From: Heligmosomoides polygyrus polygyrus
Taxonomy: Eukaryota; Nematoda; Chromadorea; Rhabditida; Heligmosomidae
Direction: 5' to 3'
Length of the DNA: 64,000 bases
NCBI GenBank assembly: GCA_947396885.1
Contig: OX377202.1
Location: 32,417,407-32,481,406 of the forward strand
Part shown: positions 54,591 to 64,000 of the stretch, piece by piece
Layout: the number at the start of each line of letters is the position of its first letter
How positions within the stretch are numbered: the stretch's first letter is position 1
Program-made: the position numbers and the translations under genes
The notes under the pieces: generated by a model
Told to the model about the DNA's origin: nothing
Database searches by the model: none
What the model saw: only the letters and a program-made list of their open reading frames with translations

Positions 54591-55068
54591 AGATAGCACA
54601 GGGGAACCGGAAGCTCTATAGAACAGTTGTGAGAGCTGCCCGCCTATACGGCAGTGAGTGCTGGGGCCTGGGTAGGGCGCAGGAGCCGCAACTGCACGCG
54701 GCGGAGATGAGGATGCTGAGGTGGGCATGTGGATGGACCAGTCGGGACAGGGTGCGAAACGAGGATGTTAGGGCAGTGATGAAGACAGCCCGGATCCAGC
54801 TGAAGATGAGAGAGCAGCGCCTGAGGTGGTATGGACACGTCCTCAGAAGACCAGAGGATCACCCCACAAGGTTGGCCCTAGATTTCGAGGCACCCGGAAA
54901 GCGTCCGAGAGGAGCACCAAGGAAAAGATGGAAGGACGTCATCAAGAGAGATCTCACTGAAGTCGGCGCCGCGGCAGATGACGCCCTTGATAGGATGAGG
55001 TGGCGACAGATCACAAGAACAGCGGACCCTGCGACTGTGCGGGACTAAACGCTCAGGAGAAGAAGAAG

Positions 55069-55099
<31 letters not shown>
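54591..55099 (+). mobile_element. RTE LINE (third family), 5'-truncated
   Basis: Opens in the RT C-terminal domain with LYRTVVRAARLYGSECWGLG, then EMRMLRWACGWTSRDRVRNE, LRWYGHVLRRPEDH and GKRPRGAPRKRWKDVIKRDL, ending in TAA at 55046-55048. A pure AAG tail (about 55058-55099) follows. Only about 150 codons remain. The frame has no breaks from about 54600 on. Confidence 0.88.
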
Positions 55100-55100
<1 letters not shown>

Positions 55101-55731
55101 GCCTTAAGAGCTGAGATACAGCAAGTTGCCTGGACTGCGTCACGATCTAGAAGATCCGTGAATCTACGATCAACTGCAAATTTTGGCAGTCGTGGAGTAA
55201 TCCACAGCTTCCGACTGTCACAATGTTTCGATCTTGGACAAAGTATTTGGAGAAATAGTGTGGCGATTCAGTTTTAGTTCAAAGTTTTCTACGCAATTTT
55301 GTGCACCCAAAATTGTTGCTGAAAATAATGGTATAGCCGAACTTGTTCATTCTTCAACTGAAAAACTATCAAACCGCATCTATGCAAGCAATCCAATAAA
55401 TTTTGGGGCACATGCGATGTGCGATCTCACCACCAAACCATATGAAATATTTTCACTTTCCAGATTAATACCTGAACTTGGCCGTAATTAAACTAGCAAT
55501 AATTTACTCAAACAGTACCAATATTTTGGGGCATGCTGCCCTAAATTGTCCTAGCGGTGCATTTTGCTAATACACGCTCGATCACATATAACATAGTCGT
55601 CATCTAGTGCAGGAGAGTGAAAATGTACTAAAGAGGATTGGAGCTTTAATTAACTTTTGAGAACGTTCTCTGGTATTTCAATATGTGGATGCATATGGTA
55701 GTTTTTCGCAAGCAAGCATGCGTCATAGGAT
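55100..55731. other. No assignable gene
   Basis: An 85-codon frame (55234-55491) has no recognised domain. The stretch ends in ATGCGTCATAGGAT at the gap. Confidence 0.35.
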
Positions 55732-55931
55732 NNNNNNNNNNNNNNNNNNNNNNNNNNNNNNNNNNNNNNNNNNNNNNNNNNNNNNNNNNNNNNNNNNNNN
55801 NNNNNNNNNNNNNNNNNNNNNNNNNNNNNNNNNNNNNNNNNNNNNNNNNNNNNNNNNNNNNNNNNNNNNNNNNNNNNNNNNNNNNNNNNNNNNNNNNNNN
55901 NNNNNNNNNNNNNNNNNNNNNNNNNNNNNNN
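55732..55931. other. Assembly gap (200 N)
   Basis: Exactly 200 N. The left edge carries the reverse complement of the 14 bp that borders the first gap. Confidence 0.98.
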
Positions 55932-56214
55932 TGGTTTTGTTTGCCTTCATATGTCTATGGTTTACACATTATTTGAATTCACAACCAGGCTACTATTACC
56001 ATTCACAACAGATGATTTGATCAAAAAATAAAAATAAAAATTTCAAAAATTGTTACTTGTTACACTAAGGTCTTTCAGCTGGACGGAATCTAGGGATGTC
56101 TACTGAACCCGAGAAGGGAATAGACTCATTATGAAGCAAAAGGCACCAGCATGGGTCGGTCCGGTCCGCCTCTGTTCTGCCCCGAATGTCGGCGCTGGGT
56201 GCAGGCATGGCGGA

Positions 56215-56345
56215 CGGCGATCAGGGATGTGCGGAAATTTTTCTGGAAAAAGCGGAAGACGAAAGGGACGAAAGGCGGAACGGAAACGCTCAAAAATGGC
56301 CGGAAACCGGAATACGAAACGCGGAAACGGAAATGACACATGATC
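56215..56345 (+). repeat. CGGAA-rich repeat, copy 2
   Basis: Starts GGCGATCAGGGATGTGCGGA and continues with AAAATGGCCGGAAACCGGAA. Inverted relative to the copy at 57490-57610, so the two may be the ends of one element of about 1.4 kb. Open frames on both strands here come from the repeat. Confidence 0.5.
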
Positions 56346-57489
56346 ACCATTTTTTTTTTCAAAAATTGCATCTGAAACGGCGTCAGAAGCGGCTTCTATT
56401 GCACCTTTCCTTGCTCAGAACTTTGCGAGCAGCAGAATCTTCCACAGTTTAATGCTTATCCTCATCATAACATAGCATAACGAAACACGACTTTATAATA
56501 TTGCTATGATAACCTTTCAGCTATGGCTGAGCAATAAACGAAAACAAACAAACAAACAAACGATGCTACAATTTTTTGAATAGTAGAATTGACCGACTCA
56601 ATCACTTGAGGTTACTAACAGACCCGCATTAAGAAAACTGACTCGGGTGAAGTCTAAAACTGGAGTAGCCACCTAGATCATTTCCCGACCAGAAAAGAGT
56701 TTTCTCTCAACACTTTTAGAAACTGTGGCATCATGGACGATTTGGTGACTGCACAGATATATGCATATTCAACATTAGCAGTTACAATGTAGTCACCAAA
56801 ACCAGCACTCAAAATTCATTCTGGGATCTATGATGAAACTGGATAACTGATTAGTAATGGTGGGTCCACACTTCCACAGGAATATTCAGTCTGTGCCAGC
56901 CTAGAAATCCTACGCCCAATGTGACACAGCTGGACAGCTCCTAGATGATTCTCGAAGCAGTACTTTTGTGACAGAATCCAATGATTCACCATAGTCAAAA
57001 TAACAGCTCATGGTAGATATTCGTGATGCTTCGTTAAAAAAATGAATTACATAACTCCATATGAATAAATATCACACATAACAAAATTAAAAATAAACAT
57101 TTTCACCTTTGGTCAGGAACACTGATGTAATCTTGGAGCAAACTACTGCCACAACCTTCACTGAACCCTTTGTTTCATGATACTGCGCTATATGCTTACA
57201 AAGTTTTTGTAGCTATTTATAACTAATGGATGAAGAACTTTATGATCATTCAAATGTTGAATGCATTTTCTTCGCATACAATGCATATATAGCCTTCGTG
57301 GCACATTAATTTTGCCCTGCACCCAGCCGTTGCCATTTTTGAGTGCTTTTTTTTGGTAGTCTAACCAATTTCAAGGATAATAATACTAGAGATGTCAAAC
57401 AGTATTCCTCTCACAATTATATGGTGGAGAAATCTTTCTAACTGATACATTGATTGTGTTCAATAGAAAACTAGTGTGGAACAGTGCCC

Positions 57490-57610
57490 ATTTCTGTTTC
57501 CGCCTTCCGGCGCAAAAATAGGCGGAACACGGAACGGAACGGAAGAGCCCAAAATGGCCGAAAACCGGAATTCGGAACACGGAAAACGGAAATTCCGCAT
57601 ATCCCTGACG
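57490..57610 (+). repeat. CGGAA-rich repeat, copy 3
   Basis: Carries AAAATGGCCGAAAACCGGAA, TCGGAACACGG and then TTCCGCATATCCCTGACGGC, the complement of the start of copy 2. Between the two lies about 1.15 kb of AT-rich DNA with no gene. Confidence 0.5.
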
Positions 57611-58520
57611 GCGATCGATCGATTCCGCTGCTGGGCCAACAAGGATACCCTGATATAACCACAATTACGAACAGAGGAACACAGACAGACTACAAAACAA
57701 AAACACACGCAAATCAGTTCTGCGAAGCTTCGCGCTTCGCCCATCCTTCAATATTTAATTTAAATTTATTTTTTAGATTAAACATTTAATTTTAAATTTT
57801 TAAATTTAGAAATTTATTAATTAAATAGAATCTATAGTGGAGTTCTGTAACTTTTGAAGAAATCCTCAAAATCGATGCTCTTCGCGCTTCATTATTGCAT
57901 CTTCGCCTTTTCAAAGTAAAGTTTGAAATCGTTAAGTATTTGTTGAAAGCATTTTGGGTCTTTAGCCATTCTTCAGATCCAAAATAACTATGATGCTTAT
58001 ATGCAGGGACATTAGAAAGATCGACGCATCAAGGTCTCTGGCGTTCAGCGAAAGGAGATGGATTGACAACAATATTTGATGGCTTCCAGCTTCACTATTG
58101 AGAATTCGAAGATTCGAAGGGCTCGAAGACTGCCGCGAGCCACATTCTAACGTAGTCATAGCTGCCGTGTCCAAATACGTTTGTCACCGTGTTTCCTTCC
58201 AAAACACATGTGACACTAATTGGAGGGTTAGCTTGGTCTGAGCAGGACCCAAGCCACGAGAGGATTACACGCGAGTGTCGGCCGGCGCTTTTTCCACCTG
58301 CGCAGTAAACGCGCTAACAATAAGAAGCATGCCATAACTGATTACTGGAAGTTGTCATTGCTGGGTTTCACAACAGCTGTTTTTACGATGGAAGTGATGT
58401 GTAGCTGAACATGTGACGCTCAAGCCATTTTTCTCTCCGAGACACTTTCGAAAAGAAGAACTATGCGAAAGGAAGGAGGATGACTATCGCCTCGTAGATA
58501 ATCAACGAACTAATTTGCAG
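57611..58520. other. Intergenic, 5' side of the receptor gene
   Basis: AT-rich near 57750-57830. No gene recognised. TAATTTGCAG at 58511-58520 directly precedes the receptor ATG and is a candidate acceptor for an SL or a 5' intron. Confidence 0.35.
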
Positions 58521-60719
58521 ATGGTCGAGGTAACACGCGTCTTGGTGGGCCTTTTCCTCTTCAGCGAGTCCTGTATAATTCTACTGCTGAATTTGTTCGT
58601 GATGGCGTGCATAATCAAAAGTAAGTTAATTGTTGTATTCAAGAAGTTAGCCTGGTACTAAAGTTTTCAAAAATGTTCAACTTACAAAGGAACCACATAG
58701 GAATCGGAATAAAACAAAGCATAAGGCAATGTCTCATTTGCAAACACGATCATGGCAGGCACGAAATGAGGAGATGAAGGCCCGCTGGTAGCTTTCATGA
58801 TGGGATACGTACCAGAAACATGAAACGTTTTTTAGGTCGCCTATATGCAAAAAAGGACAACTCGGTCTATTTTTTGGCTGGTTTCAATATCGCCGTCGAC
58901 ATTGGCATGCTTCTTCTTCACGTTCTCTATGTTGGCCCTTCAGTGATGGCTGGGGTGAGAGACATTATGAGTACTATTAGGGGGGGGGGGGGGGCAAAAG
59001 TAATGAGACAAAATGAAAAAAAATCTTTATCTCCCTATAACTCCATTACAACTCAACGGTGCTGAGGAGTGTATTTGCCATTGAGGGCAACGACCTTGCT
59101 GCCATCGCTCAGCCAACTTTCTGATCCCATCCTTCCAGAACTGCTTGAGCCTGGTGTTGATCAACTGCTCGATATGGTTGTCAAGGATTGCTTGGGTTCT
59201 TGTGTCCCTCTCGACTAGGAAGTCCTGTAGGCTCAAGTAGTAGTGGTAGTTGCATGGAGAGATGTCCAGCGAATTCGGTGGGTGAGGCATGTGAACGTAG
59301 CCCAGCTGGCCAAGCTTATCCGTGCTTACTTGTTCCCGATGGGGTGCGGCGTTGTCGAAGAGGAGAACCTTCTTGAAGCGCTGCGAATGAATAAGAGCGA
59401 GTCGCCCGCCCATCTCCTCTATTTCGTTCACCATGGCCTTGGAGTTCATCACGGTGCTCTTGGGAAACAACCTCCGGTAAACCGATCCATGGGCGCAGAC
59501 CCAAAGGCTCCAAAGATGCTTCTCGCCGTGAACATCTCGCCGAACGAAGGTCGGTAACAATTCACCAGGCCTCACCCAGACTCGCTGCTTGGCAGGGTTA
59601 AGGTAGAAGACGTACTTCTCATCGTGCGTGAATATTGAGCCCAGACTGCTCGGGGTTGGGAATTGGGGGGGATTTGAGCGACACAGGTCGACTCGTCATA
59701 CTGGGGTTTCGGCATGAGACAGGCTGGGGTTTTTGGCATGCTTCTGGAAAGAGCGAAAGTGGTAACTTTTCAGATGGGCTTCAGTAAGTAGCATACAAAC
59801 ATACAAATACGACAAGCACGAAACCAGACTCCAGCCACGAGATATATGGACACGGCGTGGGGTGTCTCATTACTTTTGGCCCCCCCCCCCTAATAGTATA
59901 TTATCATGAAGCACTAGAAAGAAGTGTTCTTGCAGAGTTGGTTTTTTGATGGTCAGGACTCTTTTGGAGTCGGGATAATGTCTATAATATTCATAGAACT
60001 ATGGTATCTCGGATCAGTTCTTCAGATTCTTTTCGCTGCAAACAGGTATGCTAATAACAACCAATAGAGTTAAGGGGTGAGCAGAATTGGCTCGTTAGTC
60101 TTTGTATACGCAATAGGTAGGATCGAGGCCCTATCTATTAAAGATGATAAACAATTGTGGAAGACAATTGGAGCGCTACTCCTCCTTAAAATTATAAATT
60201 TTCCTTACAGAGGTTAGCGAAATTCTACTTTTCATAGATTTGTCGTCGTATGCTTTCCAACTCGGACGTTCTTCACACGCGAGCGAGTTGTGTATATGTT
60301 TATTCTTTGCTTCCTAGCTGCTGCTGGAATGGCCACATATTCGCAAATATATTTGCCTTGCTGTCGGTCAGTTTCTGGCAAGCCTTTATTGAAGCTTTCA
60401 TATTGAACGTATTTGACTTCGCCTTTCCTTTTTTTCTTTAGAACCACACCAGATCCAATATTCTTTGGCTATTCCTATCTCAAAGTTCCTGGTGAAATCT
60501 TTAACGCATCTATGTATTACGTCGATTTGCCATTGGACTTGGGGACTTCAATTATTTGTGGTCTTTCATATATGGTCGTGAGTATGATTTAGATTCATGA
60601 AATTCGACTCGAAGCATCTGACGTCGAAACTTTACAAAAAAATGTTACGGACAAGCATACAGCTATTAGCAGAAACCAAAATACAGAACAAAAAGTGATG
60701 CTGCAGATTATGAGAGCCG
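58521..60719 (+). pseudogene. Nematode 7TM chemoreceptor (Srx-like), in-frame stop
   Basis: Five exons join in phase: 58521-58620, 58836-58954, 59936-60045, 60238-60366 and 60442 to about 60719. They give TM1 (VLVGLFLFSESCIILLLNLF), TM2 (FLAGFNIAVDIGMLLLHVLY), TM3 with ELWYLGSVLQILFAANRF (the NR that follows TM3 in this class), TM4 (MFILCFLAAAGMATYSQIYL) with PCCR after it, and TM5 (LGTSIICGLSYMVVSMI). TAG at 60590-60592 then interrupts the frame. The frame resumes with IHEIRLEASDVETLQKN and EQKVMLQIMRAG, a plausible third loop leading to TM6. A 15-nt intron would be needed to remove the stop, which is too short. TM6-7 exons were not securely found. Class is a guess from the TM3-4 pattern. 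Two mariners lie in its introns. Confidence 0.75.
58972..59898 (-). mobile_element. mariner with poly-G ends and DD34N triad
   Basis: The ends are ACTATTAGGGG...GGCAAAAGTAATGAGACA and its complement (GTGTCTCATTACTTTTGGCC...). The minus strand encodes THDEKYVFYLNPAKQRVWVR, VLLFDNAAPHRE and NSLDISPCNYHYYLSL. The second Asp and the residue at the usual third Asp are 34 apart, but the latter is Asn. The N-terminal third is missing. It is inserted in intron 2 of the receptor gene, right after the GTGAGA donor. Confidence 0.88.
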
Positions 60720-60996
60720 GTTGTGTCTTTAAGCTAAACAATGGGTAATTGTCAGTATTGGCAGCAGAACCCTGTATTTTATCACAAAGTGAAAGAAGAT
60801 AGAGATGGAGGATGGTGCAACGAGCGTCCGGATTCGAATGATGAGTGACAGTCGTAGCGTTAGAGCGTGAATTCAGTAGGCGTCTCACAGTCGTCGCGTA
60901 AAGAGCATCCGCATTCAGAAAACGTATTGCAGACATCGTGAAATGGCTAAGTGGATTCAAACAGCGTGCTACAGACGTCGCCCACTCTCCGATGTA

Positions 60997-62277
60997 TTAG
61001 GTTGTAACGAAATAAATGGCACTGAACCACTGTAAATTTAAGTAGTTAATATCTCGGCTTGTAGGCAAGTTTATTAATCGAAATAAAAACATTCTGATTT
61101 TTCACATCTTTGCCAACGTGACACAAGCTTTACTATCCTAGTAGCATAAAAATCAGAAGTTCTGGAATTGACGAAATCTTCGAAGGCACTTTCGGCATCC
61201 TGTTGGTATTTGAATATTTTCCCTATCGAGAAGTCGCCAAGATGCTTGAAGAAATGGTAGTCTGTTGGGGAGAGGTCGGGAGAAAACGGAGGATGTGGTA
61301 GAGTTTCAATGCTCAGCTCATTCATTTTCTGCAACGTCATTCGTGCTACATGGGGCGAGCATTGTCGTGCAGAAGGAGAACTCGTCTTCGGTTTACCAAG
61401 GCCGGCCGGATATCCTTCAACTTTTTCATCATTTCTTCAATTTCAATGCAGTACTTCTCTGCCGTGATGGATTCACCAGGAGGGAGGAAGCTGTGGTGAA
61501 TAATTCCCAGCGAACACCACCATACTGTCACCATTACTTTCCTTTGGTGCAATTCCGGCTTCGCAAAAACCTTGGGGCTCTCATCGCTGTCCACCCACTG
61601 TGTCAATCGTCGCCTGTTGTCGTACATTATCCATTTCTCGTCACAGTTTACGATGCGATCAAGGAATGGGTCCGTTTCGTTCCGTAGAAGCAGTGCGGAC
61701 GAGATCTCATATCGTCGGTTTCTTTGCTCCTCAGACAGCTCGTGAGGCACCCATCTTTCCAGCTTTTTGGTCTTTCCAATTTCCTTCAGATGCCGGGCAG
61801 CTGTGTTGTGACTGACGCCAAGAACCTTCGCTATCTCCCTGGTACCTTTGTGTGGATCCTCCTCTACCACATCTCTCAGCTTGTCCTCATCAACATCACT
61901 ATGCCTCCCACGACCTTCATGTTCTTCCAAACTCTCATCTCCATTCCGGAACTTCTGATACCAACGATACGCCCTCCGAATTGTGTAACATCCTTGACAG
62001 AATGCGGCGTTGATCTTCTCGTCCGCCTCCTTAGCTGTAGTGCCCAGCTTGAATTCGTACAAGTAAATGCCTCGGATTACCCTTTTGTCCATCTGCAAAA
62101 AGTCAATAAAACTCTAAGGTTTTTCCACTTTTACATAGAAAATTTGGTACTCGCCGGTAGAGCAAAGTTTGCGCTTCTAAATAATATGCCACATGTTACG
62201 GTTTGTTCTTGATCAAACGCGTAAAGACGCGCCAAAAAATGGCGCGAGCCAGTGCCATTTAATTCGTTACAACCTAA
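60997..62277 (-). mobile_element. mariner, nearly intact, one frameshift
   Basis: The ends TTAGGTTGTAACGAA... and its complement are flanked by TA (60995-60996, 62278-62279), giving 1,281 bp. The minus strand encodes an N-terminal helix-turn-helix half (about 62098 on), the linker WVPHELSEEQRNRR, VNCDEKWIMYDN, LLLHDNARP and, after a one-base loss near 61346, SPDLSPTDYHFFKHL. The third Asp is exactly 34 residues after the second (DD34D). The total would be about 340 codons, the usual mariner length. It lies downstream of the last recognised receptor exon, probably in an intron. Confidence 0.93.
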
Positions 62278-62579
62278 TAATATCGTCTACGGGTATACGT
62301 TGTAGGAGCGGGGAGGGGGAGATTTACTACTTAATAATTTACTCGAATTGGTTTCTCACCAGACAATAAATGGTATCTATCAGCCGATCAATATCGATTG
62401 GTTTATACTTAATCTTGTGCCAATCACTTATCGATTATTTCGGAGTGGAACTGCACGATCCTACATACTAAGTGGAGAAGCGTATTTGTGTGTTTTTCGC
62501 TGCATGATTTCGGGGCAAACTTTAAGTCTAAATTAGTTTAGATTTGATTAGAACGTGAATAGAGTGTGCTTCGCAAATC
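62278..62579. other. No assignable gene
   Basis: No exon of the receptor or other gene recognised. A short ATCGATATTG word near 62390 resembles the R1 core but is isolated. Confidence 0.35.
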
Positions 62580-63265
62580 TGAACACCAGCTGTGATAGTT
62601 GCCTGACTCTGGCTCTGCTCCACGCTGACGTATCAGCCGTAAACAAATGTATTTGTGACCTTCGAGCTCTCGCATCCCTCATCGCAGTTGCAAAGATGAT
62701 GCGTGAGAGGTCGTATTCCTCGTCGATGTTTTCCGTTACGGCATCTCCCAAAGACCGATAAGAGAAGCGCATAGGTCCTAGTTGATGGTTACTCTGAAAC
62801 AACTTCCCAATGTTTTGCGTCCTTCTCTGCTTGTTGCAAAATGTGAACCCTCCGCGAAGGAGGATTGGCCCGACGCCGTGTAAAAATTGGAGGTAACGGA
62901 GACGCCGTTCAGACAAACCTTCACTTGAAGATGATGTGTTCGATATTGGTATGGAACCGGCTAATAGTGGAGTTCCAAAACGATCTCAAGGCGGGAACCT
63001 TCTGAAACTGCGAATTTCCATGGATGGTCTTGCTTGACTTAACACACTCCAACAATGCTTCACCTCGCTCGTTCCTCTCCAAACCATCGGTCCCGATGGA
63101 AGACTTTGTTTGTGATCTTTGCGGCCCCATTTTGGCATTGAAATCATCGGCAATAATCTCGTAGGTATGATCTTCCTTGTGTAGGTTCTCCAGCTGCACA
63201 TAAAAGAGTCTTGTGTAGAGTGCTTGCTTTTGGTCGGGTCGACGTATTGTGTGCGTAAACAAGTT
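62580..63265 (-). mobile_element. RTE (second family) endonuclease fragment
   Basis: The minus strand encodes FYVQLENLHKEDHTYEI, ADDFNAKMGPQRS, LERNERGEALLE and [14 protein letters not shown], then in another frame IDEEYDLSRIIFATAMRDA. This is the same order as [14 protein letters not shown]...DFNAKIG...[10 protein letters not shown]...[16 protein letters not shown] of the RTE at 46264. Frames are broken. Confidence 0.85.
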
Positions 63266-64000
63266 TCGCTAATTCAGATGGTATGAGCGGGCATCCATCT
63301 GCGTCTTTGGCAAGTACACATTCCTATTTGGTGCGCGAATAGCGATTCATTCCCCTCTCCACTACTCAGGAACGAACCAGTGTGCAACAGACAGGCGGCT
63401 CGCACACTATGAAGAAAGCGTCGCTTGGGATCTTAAGCAAGGTGATTTCGAATGATGCGACGGCCAGTAGAAATAACTAGAAATTGCCTGTTTGCATTTC
63501 GCTTTTAACTATAACTGGGAGATATTAATTACTTCTAGATTTCAATACCAAATATGTCAGAATGTGGGTATTCCGCGATACCACAATTTCCTCATTTTCT
63601 CAAACTGCAGCGAATGTAATGACGGACCTGCCCGTCACTACCTGCACTGCGGTGCTCTTTGTTGTGAAGTGCCTACTCTTCATGATTGGAAAATCGGAAA
63701 CTGTGAAGGAAAATGTAATGGAGAAATCCTTCCTGACCTCCTTCCTGAATCCTTCCGACCTCATTCTTGATTAGCTGTATATCAAATTAATCCATCGCTC
63801 AGAGTACTCAAAAACAATATCTGGTCCTGAAAACCTGCTAAGCATAGAGATCAAGCAGTCTGGCACCTATGAAGGAGCTAGGAGCTGGATTTAAACATTT
63901 TCCTAAATCAGAAATTTTTTAAAAATAGGTGATAGTTTTAAATGAAGAATATATAATGAGTTTACTGACAAGAAGAGAATATCCGAACTGATGTTAAGGA
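63266..64000. other. Possible terminal exon of the receptor; otherwise unassigned
   Basis: A plus-strand frame up to TAG at 63772-63774 contains TDLPVTTCTAVLFVVKCLLF, which could be a membrane segment followed by a polar tail. CTCAAACTGCAG at about 63599-63610 could open it. It may be the missing C-terminus of the receptor at 58521, but I cannot show homology. The remainder is AT-rich with nothing recognised. Confidence 0.25.

Noticed and set aside
56100..56452. Several frames of 60-90 codons on both strands
   Set aside because: Created by the CGGAA-rich repeat; the same pattern appears at 57460-57789.
60578..60592. 15-nt intron GTGAGTATGATTTAG removing the TAG in the receptor
   Set aside because: Far below any functional intron length; a point nonsense mutation or base error is more likely.
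1..64000. CRISPR arrays, bacterial operons, rRNA genes, an SL RNA gene
   Set aside because: None seen: no regular spacer array, no Shine-Dalgarno-linked genes, no rRNA signature, and the only SL1 match lacks the donor and body of an SL RNA.

Overview
The window looks like nuclear DNA of a parasitic nematode of the strongylid/hookworm type (clade V). The evidence is small split exons with TTTCAG-like acceptors, nematode-type host genes, RTE, CR1, mariner and hAT-like elements, a tRNA-derived SINE present three times, and an 18-nt exact match to the nematode SL1 spliced leader. Assignment below clade level is inference. Two assembly gaps of exactly 200 N lie at 6828-7027 and 55732-55931.

Four host genes can be rebuilt exon by exon, plus one probable chemoreceptor. 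(1) 4278-5355 (+): three exons of a CDC42 GTPase; the first and last exons were not found. (2) 24149-28517 (+): a complete three-exon ribosomal protein eL32 gene (134 aa) with an unusually long second intron. (3) 30397-35591 (-): a RUSF1/DUF647 gene in at least eight exons, with one short exon not located. (4) 40612-49674 (+): a complete eight-exon CYRI/FAM49 gene (about 330 aa, Rac-binding Arg-Arg pair kept), whose last intron is packed with transposons. (5) 58521-60719 (+): a seven-transmembrane serpentine receptor with an in-frame TAG and two mariners in its introns.

Most of the rest is mobile DNA, often nested. From 13909 to 21829 (-) an RTE-type LINE with 16-bp target-site duplications (TSDs) is split by two DNA elements. 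One is a 3.8-kb foldback with hAT hallmarks (CAGGGTCAAGC termini, 8-bp TSD ACCCCAAC). The other is a 941-bp long-inverted-repeat element with a CCTGG duplication. The LINE itself may sit inside an older LTR element. In the CYRI intron a 3,044-bp RTE (12-bp TSD) sits inside a 208-bp TTAA-flanked piggyBac-like MITE, beside a palindromic mariner, a Harbinger-like MITE and another member of the CCTG family. Further on are a 1,051-bp hAT-like element (TSD ATCAAAAT), a nearly intact DD34D mariner, a DD34N mariner, MULE transposase remains, CR1 fragments and several 5'-truncated RTE pieces.

Functionally, CDC42 and CYRI both belong to Rho/Rac control of actin, and they lie about 35 kb apart on the same strand. 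No bacterial, CRISPR or operon-type prokaryotic content was seen. Stretches without an assignment are listed as such.
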